From NCBI RefSeq assembly GCF_002855575.1, contig NZ_PKRQ01000004.1, forward strand, positions 62,001 to 126,000: a stretch of 64,000 nucleotides of DNA. Reading direction: 5' to 3'. Under the pieces are notes generated by a model. That model had not been told where the DNA came from, made no database searches, and worked only from the letters and a program-made list of their open reading frames with translations. The position numbers were made by a program, and so were the translations under genes. This DNA is from Tabrizicola sp. TH137. GTDB taxonomy: Bacteria > Pseudomonadota > Alphaproteobacteria > Rhodobacterales > Rhodobacteraceae. Of the stretch, positions 34,583-43,480 are shown one piece after another (the first letter of the stretch is position 1; every line of letters begins with the position of its first letter).

Positions 34583-34705
34583 CGCCTTCCGCACATCCTG
34601 CCATCCGGGGCATCCACTGCCCCATCACGCAGAAGATCGGCAAAAGCCCGGAAAGATTTAGCCGCGCCCCCGGCCTTTCCCGCGACCCGGCCCCTGGAAT
34701 CGAAA

Positions 34706-34723
34706 GGGGGCCGTCCGGCCCCC
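34706..34723 (-). terminator. intrinsic terminator of the bzt operon
   Basis: An 8-bp GC stem (GGGGGCCG with CGGCCCCC) followed on the minus strand by TTTC lies 27 bp past the bztD stop. The T tract is short, but the stem is strong and position is right. Confidence 0.65.
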
Positions 34724-34749
34724 CTCCCCGTCCCGCAAAACGGACAGTC

Positions 34750-35529
34750 TCAGTGACCGAGGATCTGGCTCAGGAACAGCTTCGTCCGCTCGCTCTTCGG
34801 ATTGTTGAAGAACTCCTTCGGCTCGTTCTGCTCCACGATCTGCCCCTGATCCATGAAGATCACCCGGTTCGCCACCGCCTGCGCAAACCCCATCTCATGG
34901 GTCACGCAGAGCATGGTCATCCCCTCTTCCGCCAGCTCGATCATCGTATCCAGCACTTCCTTGATCATCTCGGGGTCAAGGGCGGAGGTCGGCTCGTCGA
35001 ACAGCATGATCCGCGGCCGCATGCACAGGGACCGCGCAATCGCCACCCGCTGCTGCTGCCCGCCCGAAAGCTGGCCGGGATACTTGTTCGCCTGCTCGGG
35101 GATCTTCACCTTCCGCAGGAAATGCATCGCCGTCTCTTCGGCTTCCTTCTTCGGCACCTTCCGCACCCAGATCGGCGCCAGCGTGCAATTCTCCAGAATC
35201 GTCAGATGCGGGAACAGGTTGAAGTGCTGGAACACCATCCCCACCTCCGACCGCACCTTGTCGATGTTCTTCAGGTCGTTGGTCAGTTCCGTCCCGTCCA
35301 CCACGATCTGCCCCTGCTGGTGTTCCTCCAGCCGGTTGATGCAACGGATCAGCGTCGATTTCCCCGAACCCGACGGTCCGCAGATCACGATCCGCTCCCC
35401 CCGCTGCACGGTCATGTTGATGTCGCGAAGCACGTGGAACGTCCCGTACCACTTGTTCATGGCGCTGATCTGGATGGCAACCTCATCCGAGACCTTCATC
35501 TTCGAACGGTCGATGGCATGTTCAGACAT
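34750..35529 (-). CDS. bztD: glutamate/glutamine/aspartate/asparagine ABC transporter ATP-binding protein
   Basis: The 259-aa ATPase has Walker [10 protein letters not shown]-loop [10 protein letters not shown], signature LSGGQQQR, Walker [14 protein letters not shown] and the H-loop histidine in VTHEMGFA. It powers the BztABC importer for acidic amino acids and their amides. Last gene of the bztABCD operon, 9 bp after bztC; the terminator follows. Confidence 0.95.
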   Translation of the reverse strand: MSEHAIDRSKMKVSDEVAIQISAMNKWYGTFHVLRDINMTVQRGERIVICGPSGSGKSTLIRCINRLEEHQQGQIVVDGTELTNDLKNIDKVRSEVGMVFQHFNLFPHLTILENCTLAPIWVRKVPKKEAEETAMHFLRKVKIPEQANKYPGQLSGGQQQRVAIARSLCMRPRIMLFDEPTSALDPEMIKEVLDTMIELAEEGMTMLCVTHEMGFAQAVANRVIFMDQGQIVEQNEPKEFFNNPKSERTKLFLSQILGH

Positions 35530-35538
35530 GATGGTTCC

Positions 35539-36981
35539 TTACCGATGATCGGTCTTCAGCTTGCGCTCCAGATACATGGAATAGCGCGACATGCCGAAGC
35601 AGATGACAAAGAAGATGGCGCCGACAAAGATGTAGGGCTCCCAGTAGATGCCCTTCCAGTCGATATCCGCGCGCACGATTTGCGTGACGCCCTTAAGCGG
35701 GTCCATCAGGCCGACAAAGGCCACCAGCGTCGTATCCTTGAAAAGGCCGATGAAGGTGGAAACGATGGCCGGAATGGAAATCTTCAAGGCCTGCGGCAGG
35801 ATGATCAACCGCTGCGCCCGCCAGTAATCCAGGCCCAGCGCATCCGCCGCCTCGTATTGGCCCCTCGGCAGCGCCGCGAGGCCCCCGCGGATCACCTCGG
35901 CCAGATAGGCCGCGGCGAACAGCGTCACAAGGATGATCACCCGCAGGATGATGTCGAAATTCGTCCCCGGTGGCAGGAAATACTGCAACAGCAGCGATGC
36001 CGTGAACAGCAGCGTGATCAGCGGCACACCCCGGATGAACTCGATGAACCCCACGCACAGCGTCTTCACGATGAGCATGTCCGACTGCCGCCCCAGCGCC
36101 AGCAGGATACCGATGGGCAGCGAGAAGGTGATCGCCGTCACCCCGATGGTGATGGCCAGAAGGAACCCGCCGAACTGGTCGGAATCCACCTGATCCAGCC
36201 CGCCCCCGATCATCGAAGCCAGCGCCGTCGTGATCGGGATATCGAGGAACAGCCACCAGAAGACAGCCAGAAACACCCCGATCAGCGCCGATGCCGTCGG
36301 CCCCAGCCGCCCCACCAGCGCCAGATAGGCCCCGCCCATCACGACAAAGCCCAGCATCGCCACGATCGGCGTCCAGACCGACCCGCCCCAGAGCAGCCAG
36401 AAGCACAGCGCCGGATAGATGGCCGTGAACCACAACAGGCGACCCGGCATCACCTGCACCAGCGCGATCAGCCCCCCGACCAGCACCAGCGAGGCGATCC
36501 AACCGCCCATCGGCGCCCCCGCCAGCCCCAGCGTCACCAAGAGGAACAGCCCCACCGCGCCAAGGATCAGCGTCAGGTTCTTCTTCTGCCCGGCAAACAG
36601 GACCGGCGCCATCGCGGCGAACAGCAGGCCAAAGGCCATCACCGGCCGCCACCACAGCTCGGGCGGATAGAAGCCGAAGATGAACTGATGCCAGCGCTCG
36701 CGGATCATCGCCCAGCAGGCCCCGGTCGCGCCTTCCCCCGCCGTCGCCGCAACGATCTCGCGGCACTGGCTCAGGCTTTCGGCATTCCATACGGAATTCA
36801 GCCACCAGGGCAGGGCCGACACGACCAGCCAATAGATGACCACCACCCCCACCAGCGTCAGGATCGTGTTGAACCAGCCGGAAAACAGGTTCTCGCGCAG
36901 CCACTTCACCACGCCCGCCTCGCTCACCGGCGGGGCCTGCGGGGGCAGCATCTGGTCACGGACATAGGATGCGTTTGCCAT
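35539..36981 (-). CDS. bztC: amino acid ABC transporter permease
   Basis: The 480-aa HisM-type permease has an extended N-terminal membrane region with multiple segments (LTLVGVVVIYWLVVSALPWW, FGLLFAAMAPVLFAG, and more) and a C-terminal permease domain with the EAA loop (EVIRGGLAALPRGQYEAADALGLDYW). ATG 36981 begins the conserved MANASYVRDQMLP. It forms a heterodimer with BztB. Two bp separate it from bztB. Confidence 0.95.
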   Translation of the reverse strand: MANASYVRDQMLPPQAPPVSEAGVVKWLRENLFSGWFNTILTLVGVVVIYWLVVSALPWWLNSVWNAESLSQCREIVAATAGEGATGACWAMIRERWHQFIFGFYPPELWWRPVMAFGLLFAAMAPVLFAGQKKNLTLILGAVGLFLLVTLGLAGAPMGGWIASLVLVGGLIALVQVMPGRLLWFTAIYPALCFWLLWGGSVWTPIVAMLGFVVMGGAYLALVGRLGPTASALIGVFLAVFWWLFLDIPITTALASMIGGGLDQVDSDQFGGFLLAITIGVTAITFSLPIGILLALGRQSDMLIVKTLCVGFIEFIRGVPLITLLFTASLLLQYFLPPGTNFDIILRVIILVTLFAAAYLAEVIRGGLAALPRGQYEAADALGLDYWRAQRLIILPQALKISIPAIVSTFIGLFKDTTLVAFVGLMDPLKGVTQIVRADIDWKGIYWEPYIFVGAIFFVICFGMSRYSMYLERKLKTDHR

Positions 36982-36983
36982 GG

Positions 36984-38261
36984 TCAGCGCACCTTGATCT
37001 GGACGGATGTGTTGTAAAGGTTCATCAGCGCGCTGATGATCAGGCTGATCGTCAGATAGATCAGCATCATCAGCAACATGCACTCAAGCTCCCGCCCCGT
37101 CTGGTTCAGCGTGATCCCCCCCAGCGTGCCGCGCAGGTCCAGATAGGACACGGCGATCCCCAGCGAGGTGTTCTTCGTCAGGTTCAGATACTGGCTGATC
37201 AGCGGCGGGATGATCACCCGCAGCGCCTGCGGCAGGATGATCAGGTTCATCGTCCGCCCCGGCCGCAGGCCAAGGGCAAAAGCCGCCTCCGACTGGCCCT
37301 TGCTGATGGCAAGGATACCCGCCCGCACGATCTCGGCAATGAAGGCCGCCGTGTACAGCGTCAGCGCGATCAAGAGCGCGGTAAAGGAATGCGCGACAAG
37401 GATGCCGCCCTGGAAGTTGAAGCCGCGCAGTTCCGGCACCTCCAGATGCAGGCCCAGCGCCAGGCTCAGCGCGATCACCGGCCCGAACAGCACGAGGATC
37501 GACTTCCACCATGTCACGGGCCTGTCGCCCGTCGCCTCCTGCTGCGCCCGCGCACCCGCAAGGATAAGGCGGTTGATCCAGACCGACCCCGCGATCACCG
37601 CGATATAGGCCAGGATCGTCAGGTTCAGCGTGATGCCCAACAGGTTCACCGACCCGAGGCTCACGTCAAACAGCGGCGCCGGGACATTCGTCCCCCGGTT
37701 CGTCACCGCCACCGTGTCGAACAGCATCATGGAGGCCGCAGGCGCCTCGCCCGCCGCCGCCATCTCGTCCGTCACCCGGAAATCGCGCGGCTGCGGCGTC
37801 GCCTCCGACAGGATCACATAGGACAACAGGATCCACAGCAGAAGCGGCACATTGCGGAACACCTCGACATAGACGGTCATCAACCGCCCCACGAGCCAGT
37901 TCTTCGACAGCCGCAGGACCCCGATGATCACGCCCAGGATCGTCGCCAGGATGCAGCCCAGGATCGCCACGACCAGCGTATTGACCAGACCCACCAGCAG
38001 CGCGCGGAAATGGCTGCTGTCATTCGTATAGGGAATGATCGCCTGCCCGATGTCATAACCGGCCCGCTGCCACAGGAAGCCGAAGTTGAACTCCTTCCCC
38101 CGCGTGGCCAGGTTCACGGCCGTATTGTTCAGAAGCCAGGCCAGAAACAGTCCGAACAGGATCAGGACAAAGATCTGGATCGTGATGGAACGATACCGCG
38201 TATCGTAGATAAGCATCGAGAGCCGAAAGGACTCCTTCGGCACGTCACTGGCCACGGCCAT
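36984..38261 (-). CDS. bztB: amino acid ABC transporter permease
   Basis: The 425-aa permease has an N-terminal transmembrane span (about 30-48), a long periplasmic loop and a C-terminal permease domain, with EAA loop EIVRAGILAISKGQSEAAFALGL. Partner of BztC. It lies 141 bp downstream of bztA; the gap contains a strong hairpin. Confidence 0.95.
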   Translation of the reverse strand: MAVASDVPKESFRLSMLIYDTRYRSITIQIFVLILFGLFLAWLLNNTAVNLATRGKEFNFGFLWQRAGYDIGQAIIPYTNDSSHFRALLVGLVNTLVVAILGCILATILGVIIGVLRLSKNWLVGRLMTVYVEVFRNVPLLLWILLSYVILSEATPQPRDFRVTDEMAAAGEAPAASMMLFDTVAVTNRGTNVPAPLFDVSLGSVNLLGITLNLTILAYIAVIAGSVWINRLILAGARAQQEATGDRPVTWWKSILVLFGPVIALSLALGLHLEVPELRGFNFQGGILVAHSFTALLIALTLYTAAFIAEIVRAGILAISKGQSEAAFALGLRPGRTMNLIILPQALRVIIPPLISQYLNLTKNTSLGIAVSYLDLRGTLGGITLNQTGRELECMLLMMLIYLTISLIISALMNLYNTSVQIKVR

Positions 38262-38367
38262 GCGTCTTTCCCCTGTAGCTGTGCGTTTCTGGCGACGCGA
38301 ACCCCGGTTTTCCGGGTGTTCATCCAGGGCCGCCGCGCCTCATCGCGCTGTCGGCCCGAAGGCGGAT

Positions 38368-38395
38368 AGGGGCGCCCGGAACCCGGGCGCCCCCT
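38368..38395 (-). promoter_or_regulatory. intercistronic hairpin between bztA and bztB
   Basis: A near-perfect inverted repeat with about 12-bp arms (GGGGCGCCCGG on the plus strand against CCGGGCGCCCC) and a 3-4-nt loop lies just past the bztA stop. It is not followed by a T tract, so it more likely stabilises or partly terminates the upstream message. This would raise binding-protein over permease levels, a common pattern in such transporters. Confidence 0.65.
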
Positions 38396-38402
38396 CTTCA
38401 GA

Positions 38403-39428
38403 TCAACGGAAGGGCGGGGCGTATTGCAGGCCGCCCTGCGTCCACAGCGCGTTCAGACCGCGCGCCAGGTTGATCGAGGTGCCTTCGCCGATATTGGCGG
38501 CAAAGATTTCGCCATAGTTGCCCACGGCGGCAATGGCGTTCTTGAAGGCGTCATTCGACAGGCCGAACTTCGTCGGCAGGTCGCCCGCACCTTCCACGCC
38601 CAGCAGGCGCTTCACTTCCTCATCCGCGGTCGAGGTGGCAACCTCGGCCACATTGGCCTTGGTGATGCCCTTCTCTTCGGCGATCAGCAGCGCGTAATAG
38701 GTCCAGCGCACCACGTCGCCCCAGTTGTTGTCGCCATGACGGACGACCGGGCCCAGCGGTTCCTTCGAGATGATCTCGGGCAGGATCACGTGGTTCTCGG
38801 CATCCGGCATCGTCGCGCGCGACGCGGCCAGGCCCGAGGCATCCGTGGTATAGGCGTCGCAGGCGCCGGCCAGATACTGGCGCTGCGCTTCCGAATCGTC
38901 GGCCACGGTGACCGGCTGATAGCTGATGTTGTTCTGCTTGAAGAAGTCGGCGAGGTTCAGTTCGGTGGTCGTCCCGGTCTGGATGCAGACCGTCGCGCCA
39001 TCCAGTTCCTTGGCCGAAGACACGCCCAGGTCCTTCTTCACCATGAAGCCCTGGCCGTCATAGTAGTTCACCGCCACGAAATCGAGCGCCAGTTCCGAAT
39101 CGCGCGTCGCCGTCCAGGTGGAGTTGCGGACCAGCAGGTCCACTTCGCCCGACTGGAGCGCGGTGAAACGGGTTTCGCCCGTGGTCGGCACGAACTTCAC
39201 CTTGGTCGCATCGCCAAAGATCGCCGCGGCCAGAGCGCGGCACAGGTCCACGTCAAAGCCGGTCCAGTTGCCGCTCGCATCCGGCGCGCCGAACCCGGTC
39301 AGACCGGTGTTCGAACCGCAGATCAACTCTCCACGCGCCTTCACGGCTTCCAGAGTGGCCTGCGCCGAAGCCGCGCCCGCGACCGTCATGGTCGCCGCGA
39401 CAACGCCGAGGAATACGGATTTTTTCAT
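38403..39428 (-). CDS. bztA: glutamate/aspartate-type periplasmic binding protein
   Basis: The 341-aa SBP_bac_3 family protein has a signal peptide (MKKSVFLGVVAATMTVAGAASA) and the core LEAVKARGELICGSNTGLTG, NWTGFDVDLCRALAAAIFG, and LLVRNSTWTATRDSELALDF. It binds acidic amino acids and amides and delivers them to BztBC. ATG 39428 follows GAGGTAAGA. First gene of the operon, with an inverted repeat in its upstream region. Confidence 0.96.
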   Translation of the reverse strand: MKKSVFLGVVAATMTVAGAASAQATLEAVKARGELICGSNTGLTGFGAPDASGNWTGFDVDLCRALAAAIFGDATKVKFVPTTGETRFTALQSGEVDLLVRNSTWTATRDSELALDFVAVNYYDGQGFMVKKDLGVSSAKELDGATVCIQTGTTTELNLADFFKQNNISYQPVTVADDSEAQRQYLAGACDAYTTDASGLAASRATMPDAENHVILPEIISKEPLGPVVRHGDNNWGDVVRWTYYALLIAEEKGITKANVAEVATSTADEEVKRLLGVEGAGDLPTKFGLSNDAFKNAIAAVGNYGEIFAANIGEGTSINLARGLNALWTQGGLQYAPPFR

Positions 39429-39555
39429 TCTTACCTCTTCCTGAGTATGCCATTCCCTTCCGGAATGGCGGTTATTGGTCCCCGAAGGCGCACCAAGGCG
39501 CCGCGAGGGCGGAACCTGTTGGAGGTGAGCCTCTCCCAGTACCGCGCAGTTTCTT

Positions 39556-39610
39556 CCGAAGCGGTTTGAAAGGTCAAGCACAACCCGCGCGTTTGGCAAA
39601 ACCGCTTCGG
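39556..39610. promoter_or_regulatory. 12-bp inverted repeat upstream of bztA
   Basis: CCGAAGCGGTTT (39556-39567) and AAACCGCTTCGG (39599-39610) are exact reverse complements separated by 31 bp. A TTGACC on the minus strand lies between the arms. Alternatives are a regulator site for the transporter or a hairpin in an upstream transcript. A smaller 8-bp stem, GCCATTCC/GGAATGGC at 39449-39469, lies in the bztA leader. Confidence 0.5.
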
Positions 39611-39676
39611 TATCAATGATTTGGCAACAGATGACTGCAATTCAAGCGGGCCTTGCACAGAAATTCGGCAGGATTG

Positions 39677-40384
39677 TCACCCGCACAATGCATAGAATCG
39701 ACTCGCCGCCTCGAAAGCGACACGCCGCACCGCCTCGGCCGCCGCCGCCTCCTCGTCCTCGCCCCATTGCTCCACCTGCCAGGTCTCGTCGATCCGCGAC
39801 AGCGCCCAGGCCTCCGCAACCCCCAGCCGCCCATGGATCACCGCCAGCGCCAGCACCAGCGACCCGCCGATCGCCACAAGGTCATGGAACCCCGCCAGTT
39901 CAAAGACCGACAGCCGCGCCACCTCCGCCTCCAGCCGCGCCACCGCCTGCGCGTCCTGCGCCACGGGCATCACCCCCCGCGTCACCGCCAGCCGCGCGCC
40001 AAAACTCTCTGCCGCCCAGTCCAGCACCGGGTCCCACCCCGCTGCCTGCCGCTCGGCCAGGGCTTCCGGCCCCGCCGCGCGATAGCACAGCAGGTCCGAT
40101 GCCCCATAGGCCGCCAGCAGCGCCACCACCTCGGCCCGCTGCGGCGTCACCTTGTCCAGCGCCGAATTGGCCGCCCGCGTCACCGGCATCGTCTCGGGCT
40201 TCACCACGCCCTGCTGCGCATCCCATTCCGCCGCAATCGCCTGCGCCATCGCCAGCGTCGGCACCACCAGCGGCACCTTGGCGGGCGTCTTCACCCCCCG
40301 CCCGTCCAGCCGCACGGTAAAGCCCCCCTCGCAAGGCTCAGGCACCGCCGCCTGCCAGAACCGCTTCGCCGTCCAGCCGCTCAT
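39677..40384 (-). CDS. ATP12-family F1-ATPase assembly chaperone
   Basis: The 235-aa protein has FTVRLDGRGVKTPAKVPLVVP, MPVTRAANSALDKV, DLLCYRA and WDPVLDWA with the glutamate/tryptophan residues conserved in ATP12. It helps assemble the F1 alpha subunit. Overlaps the pseudouridine synthase gene upstream by 4 bp. This neighbourhood (rluC-type gene then ATP12 then bztA) is typical of Rhodobacterales. Confidence 0.9.
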   Translation of the reverse strand: MSGWTAKRFWQAAVPEPCEGGFTVRLDGRGVKTPAKVPLVVPTLAMAQAIAAEWDAQQGVVKPETMPVTRAANSALDKVTPQRAEVVALLAAYGASDLLCYRAAGPEALAERQAAGWDPVLDWAAESFGARLAVTRGVMPVAQDAQAVARLEAEVARLSVFELAGFHDLVAIGGSLVLALAVIHGRLGVAEAWALSRIDETWQVEQWGEDEEAAAAEAVRRVAFEAASRFYALCG

Positions 40385-41424
40385 CGGAACACCGTGAAGG
40401 GATCGGCGGGCACGTCATCTTCCCTCCAGTCCAGCGCCTTCCAGGTCCGCGCCATATGCTCGGGCAAGGGCGCGGTGAAGGTCATCTCCACCTTGGTCAC
40501 CGGATGCTCCACCATCAGCATCCGCGCATGAAGATGCAGCTTGCGGGAAATGTCGCCCCCCACCGCCGCGCCCCAGCCATCGCCCTGATTATCGGCCTCC
40601 GACCCGCCATATTTCCCGTCCCCGATGATCGGATGCCCCAGCTCCGCCATATGCGCGCGCAGCTGATGCGTCCGCCCCGTGACAGGCTCCAGCGCCATCC
40701 AGGACAGCCGCGATCCAAGGAACCACAGCACGAAGTAATCCGTATGCGCCCGCTTTGCGTCCGGATAGTCGCCCATCTTCGCGGGATGGACGCAGACCAT
40801 CTTCTCCCCCTCGCCGCGCTTGCCATGGCCAGGGGCCTTCATCAGCCCATACTTGATGGATCCCTTCTTCGGGTTCGGCACGCCCGCCACCACCGCCCAG
40901 TAAATCTTGCGCGTGTTCCGGTGCCGCAGCGCCTCCGACAGGTTCCGCGCCACCCGATCCGTCCGCGCCAGCATCAGAAGGCCCGACGTATCCTTGTCCA
41001 GCCGATGCACCAGCTTGGGCCGCTCCTTGTAGCCAAACTTCAAGGCCTCGGTCAGCCCATCCACATGCCGCTCGCCCTGCCCGCTGCCCCCCTGCGACGG
41101 CAGGCCCGCGGGCTTGTTCAGAACGATCATATGCTCGTCCATCCACAGCACGCAGTCCTGGATCATCTTCGCATCGGCGGGCGAAATCCCCTCGATCCGC
41201 GGCCGCTCTGCATTCGGGTCAGGCAGCGGCGGCACGCGGATCGCCTGGCCGGGAACCACCCGATCCGATGCCTTGGCCCGCGCCCCGTCCACCCGCACTT
41301 GGCCCGTGCGGCACATCTTCTCCACCGCGCCTTGGGTCACATGCGGGAACCGCCGCTTGAACCAGCGGTCCAGCCGCTGCTCCCCCTCATCTTCCGAAAC
41401 GGTCAGGGTCTTCACGCCGCTCAT
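40381..41424 (-). CDS. rluC: RluC/RluD-family 23S rRNA pseudouridine synthase
   Basis: The 347-aa protein has an N-terminal S4 RNA-binding domain (EQRLDRWFKRRFPHVTQGAV) and the catalytic motif HRLDKDTSGLLML with catalytic aspartate. The C-terminal part has EPVTGRTHQLRAHM and GHPIIGDGKYGG. It isomerises uridines in 23S rRNA; length and S4 domain fit RluC more than RluD. ATG 41424 overlaps the crcB stop by 4 bp. Confidence 0.9.
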   Translation of the reverse strand: MSGVKTLTVSEDEGEQRLDRWFKRRFPHVTQGAVEKMCRTGQVRVDGARAKASDRVVPGQAIRVPPLPDPNAERPRIEGISPADAKMIQDCVLWMDEHMIVLNKPAGLPSQGGSGQGERHVDGLTEALKFGYKERPKLVHRLDKDTSGLLMLARTDRVARNLSEALRHRNTRKIYWAVVAGVPNPKKGSIKYGLMKAPGHGKRGEGEKMVCVHPAKMGDYPDAKRAHTDYFVLWFLGSRLSWMALEPVTGRTHQLRAHMAELGHPIIGDGKYGGSEADNQGDGWGAAVGGDISRKLHLHARMLMVEHPVTKVEMTFTAPLPEHMARTWKALDWREDDVPADPFTVFR

Positions 41425-41789
41425 GCGGGGATACTCCGGGCAAGGGCCGCGCCAAGCGCCACGGCAGCAAGGGACAGGATGACCGAAGCCGCGACATAGG
41501 CGATGGCCTGCACCGCCTGCCCGCCCTCCCACAGCTTCATCGCATCCAGGGAAAAGGCGGAAAAGGTGGTGAAGCCACCCAGAAAGCCCGCCATGACCAG
41601 AGGCGCCACCTGCACCCGCTGCGTCAGCAGGACATAGGCCACGCCTATGGCCAGCGATCCGGCCACATTCACAACCAATGTGCCAAGCGGCCAGCCGGGC
41701 ATCACCCGCCCCGCCGCCGTGACGACAAGAAAGCGCGCGACGGAACCCGCAGCCCCGCCCAAGGCAACAAGAAGGATGCTCTGGATCAT
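41421..41789 (-). CDS. crcB: fluoride efflux channel CrcB/Fluc
   Basis: The 122-aa protein has four transmembrane helices, an N-terminal GGAAGSVARFL, a central LVVNVAGSLAIG and the signature GFLGGFTTFSAFSLD whose phenylalanines line the fluoride pore. It exports fluoride. ATG 41789 is the start that fits the family. No fluoride riboswitch is seen upstream. Confidence 0.93.
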   Translation of the reverse strand: MIQSILLVALGGAAGSVARFLVVTAAGRVMPGWPLGTLVVNVAGSLAIGVAYVLLTQRVQVAPLVMAGFLGGFTTFSAFSLDAMKLWEGGQAVQAIAYVAASVILSLAAVALGAALARSIPA

Positions 41790-42128
41790 CAGGTTTCCAT
41801 TGCGCCAAGGGGCCGGAATGTCAACCAGCGAAGGCCAGCCACCCCCTTCGCCCCGGTCTCGGCCGCGCCGACCTGCCCCTTCATCTTGGCCCAAATACTC
41901 ACCTGCACCCGCTCCGCCGGGCACTCGGCCCTCCGGCATGTCCCCAATTCCGCTCCACCACGGACAAGGGAAAAGGCGCAGCCTGTGCAAGCGCGCACCC
42001 TTAACCAAAAATGCCCAAGTCTCCCTGCCGAAATTTGTATGTACACTTTGCTGCACAAAATGCGGCACAGGATGCGGCACAGCCAATATCGGCCAAACCC
42101 TTGCAGGATATGGGAAAATCCGCGGGCG
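41790..42128. other. intergenic region between crcB and rarA
   Basis: About 340 bp contain no convincing gene. They hold copy 2 of the 31-bp repeat (41874-41904) and a tandem pair of ATGCGGCACAG at 42060-42070 and 42072-42082 near the rarA end. Nothing else stands out. Confidence 0.5.
41874..41904. repeat. 31-bp intergenic repeat, copy 2
   Basis: Identical over 31 bp to 17344-17374, including CATCTTGGCCCAAATACTC. It lies in the non-coding gap beyond the rarA stop and upstream of crcB, in the same orientation relative to the minus-strand genes as copy 1. Confidence 0.75.
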
Positions 42129-43442
42129 TTAACGCTCGCCCTGCCGTTTCGCCCGCAGCCTGGCGAAATACTCCACCCGCTTCTTCAACTCGCGCTCGAA
42201 CCCCCGCTCGGGCGGCGCATAGAAGACCGGGCGCTTCATGCCTTCGGGGAAATAGTCCTGCCCCGAAAACCCGTCCTCGGCCTCATGGTCATAGGCATAG
42301 CCCGCCCCATAGCCGATCTCCTTCATAAGCTTCGTCGGCGCGTTCAGGATATGCCTCGGCGGCATCAGGGACCCCGTCTCCCGCGCACTCGCCCGCGCCG
42401 CCTTATAGGCCACGTAAACCCCGTTCGATTTCGGCGCAAGTGCCAGATAAACCACGGCATTTGCCAGCGCCAACTCGCCCTCCGGCGACCCCAGCCGCTC
42501 ATAGGTCTGCCAGCTATCTATGCAAATCCCCTGCGCCTGCGGGTCGGCCAGACCGATATCCTCCACCGCCATCCGGACCAGCCGCCGCGCCAGAAACCTC
42601 GGGTCCTCCCCGCCTTCGAGCATCCGCGCGAACCAATACAGCGCCCCGTCCGGGTCCGACCCCCGGATGGATTTGTGCAGCGCCGAGATCAGGTTGTAAT
42701 GCTCCTCCCCCGACTTGTCGTATTTCGCCGCCCGCCGCATCAACCTCTGGGAAAGCTGGGCGCGGTCCAATGGCCGCTCCACCTTCCAGGCCGCCACCTG
42801 CTCGATGAGGTTGAGCAACGCCCGCCCATCCCCATCCGCCATCTCCAGCATCGCCTCCCGCGCCTCCCCCGTCAGCGGCAGGCTGCGGCCCAGCTCCTTC
42901 TCCGCCCGCTGCGCCAGCCGCTCCAGATCGGCCAGCGAAAGCCGTTCCAAAACAATAACTTGCGCGCGCGACAGCAGCGCCGCGTTCAACTCAAAGCTCG
43001 GATTTTCGGTCGTGGCGCCGACCAGAAGGATCGTCCCATCCTCCATATGCGGCAGGAATCCGTCCTGCTGCGCCTTGTTGAACCGGTGAATCTCATCGAC
43101 GAAAAGCAGCGTCCCCTGCCCGTTCCCGCGCCGGATCTTCGCCTGCTCGAACACCTTCTTCAGGTCCGGCACCCCGGTAAAGATCGCGGAAATCTGCACG
43201 AAGGCCAGATCCGTCTCATCCGCCAGCAGCCGCGCGATGGTGGTCTTCCCCACCCCCGGCGGCCCCCAAAGGATCAGCGAACTCAAGGATTTCGCCGCCA
43301 GCATCGCGCCCAGCGGCCCCTCCGGCGAAAGCACATGCCCCTGCCCGATCACCTCCGACAACCGCTTCGGCCGCAGCCGATCGGCCAACGGGCGCGGGCC
43401 CTCGGCGGCGGGTCGGGGGGCAGAGTCGAAGAGATCAGCCAT
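42129..43442 (-). CDS. rarA: replication-associated recombination protein RarA/MgsA
   Basis: The 437-aa AAA+ ATPase has Walker A GPPGVGKTT, Walker B LLFVDEIHRFNK, sensor 1 GATTENPSFEL and the C-terminal MgsA tetramerisation domain (GSPEGELALANAVVYLALAPKSNGVY, GYKYPHDE-like end). It acts at stalled replication forks. It is followed by 38 bp and the Do-like protease gene upstream in the same direction. Confidence 0.96.
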   Translation of the reverse strand: MADLFDSAPRPAAEGPRPLADRLRPKRLSEVIGQGHVLSPEGPLGAMLAAKSLSSLILWGPPGVGKTTIARLLADETDLAFVQISAIFTGVPDLKKVFEQAKIRRGNGQGTLLFVDEIHRFNKAQQDGFLPHMEDGTILLVGATTENPSFELNAALLSRAQVIVLERLSLADLERLAQRAEKELGRSLPLTGEAREAMLEMADGDGRALLNLIEQVAAWKVERPLDRAQLSQRLMRRAAKYDKSGEEHYNLISALHKSIRGSDPDGALYWFARMLEGGEDPRFLARRLVRMAVEDIGLADPQAQGICIDSWQTYERLGSPEGELALANAVVYLALAPKSNGVYVAYKAARASARETGSLMPPRHILNAPTKLMKEIGYGAGYAYDHEAEDGFSGQDYFPEGMKRPVFYAPPERGFERELKKRVEYFARLRAKRQGER

Positions 43443-43480
43443 GCCCCCAACCTACCCCGCCAAAGGCCCCGGCGAAAGCA

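Noticed and set aside
41790-41900. fluoride riboswitch upstream of crcB
   Set aside because: No pseudoknot or conserved motif of that riboswitch could be seen.
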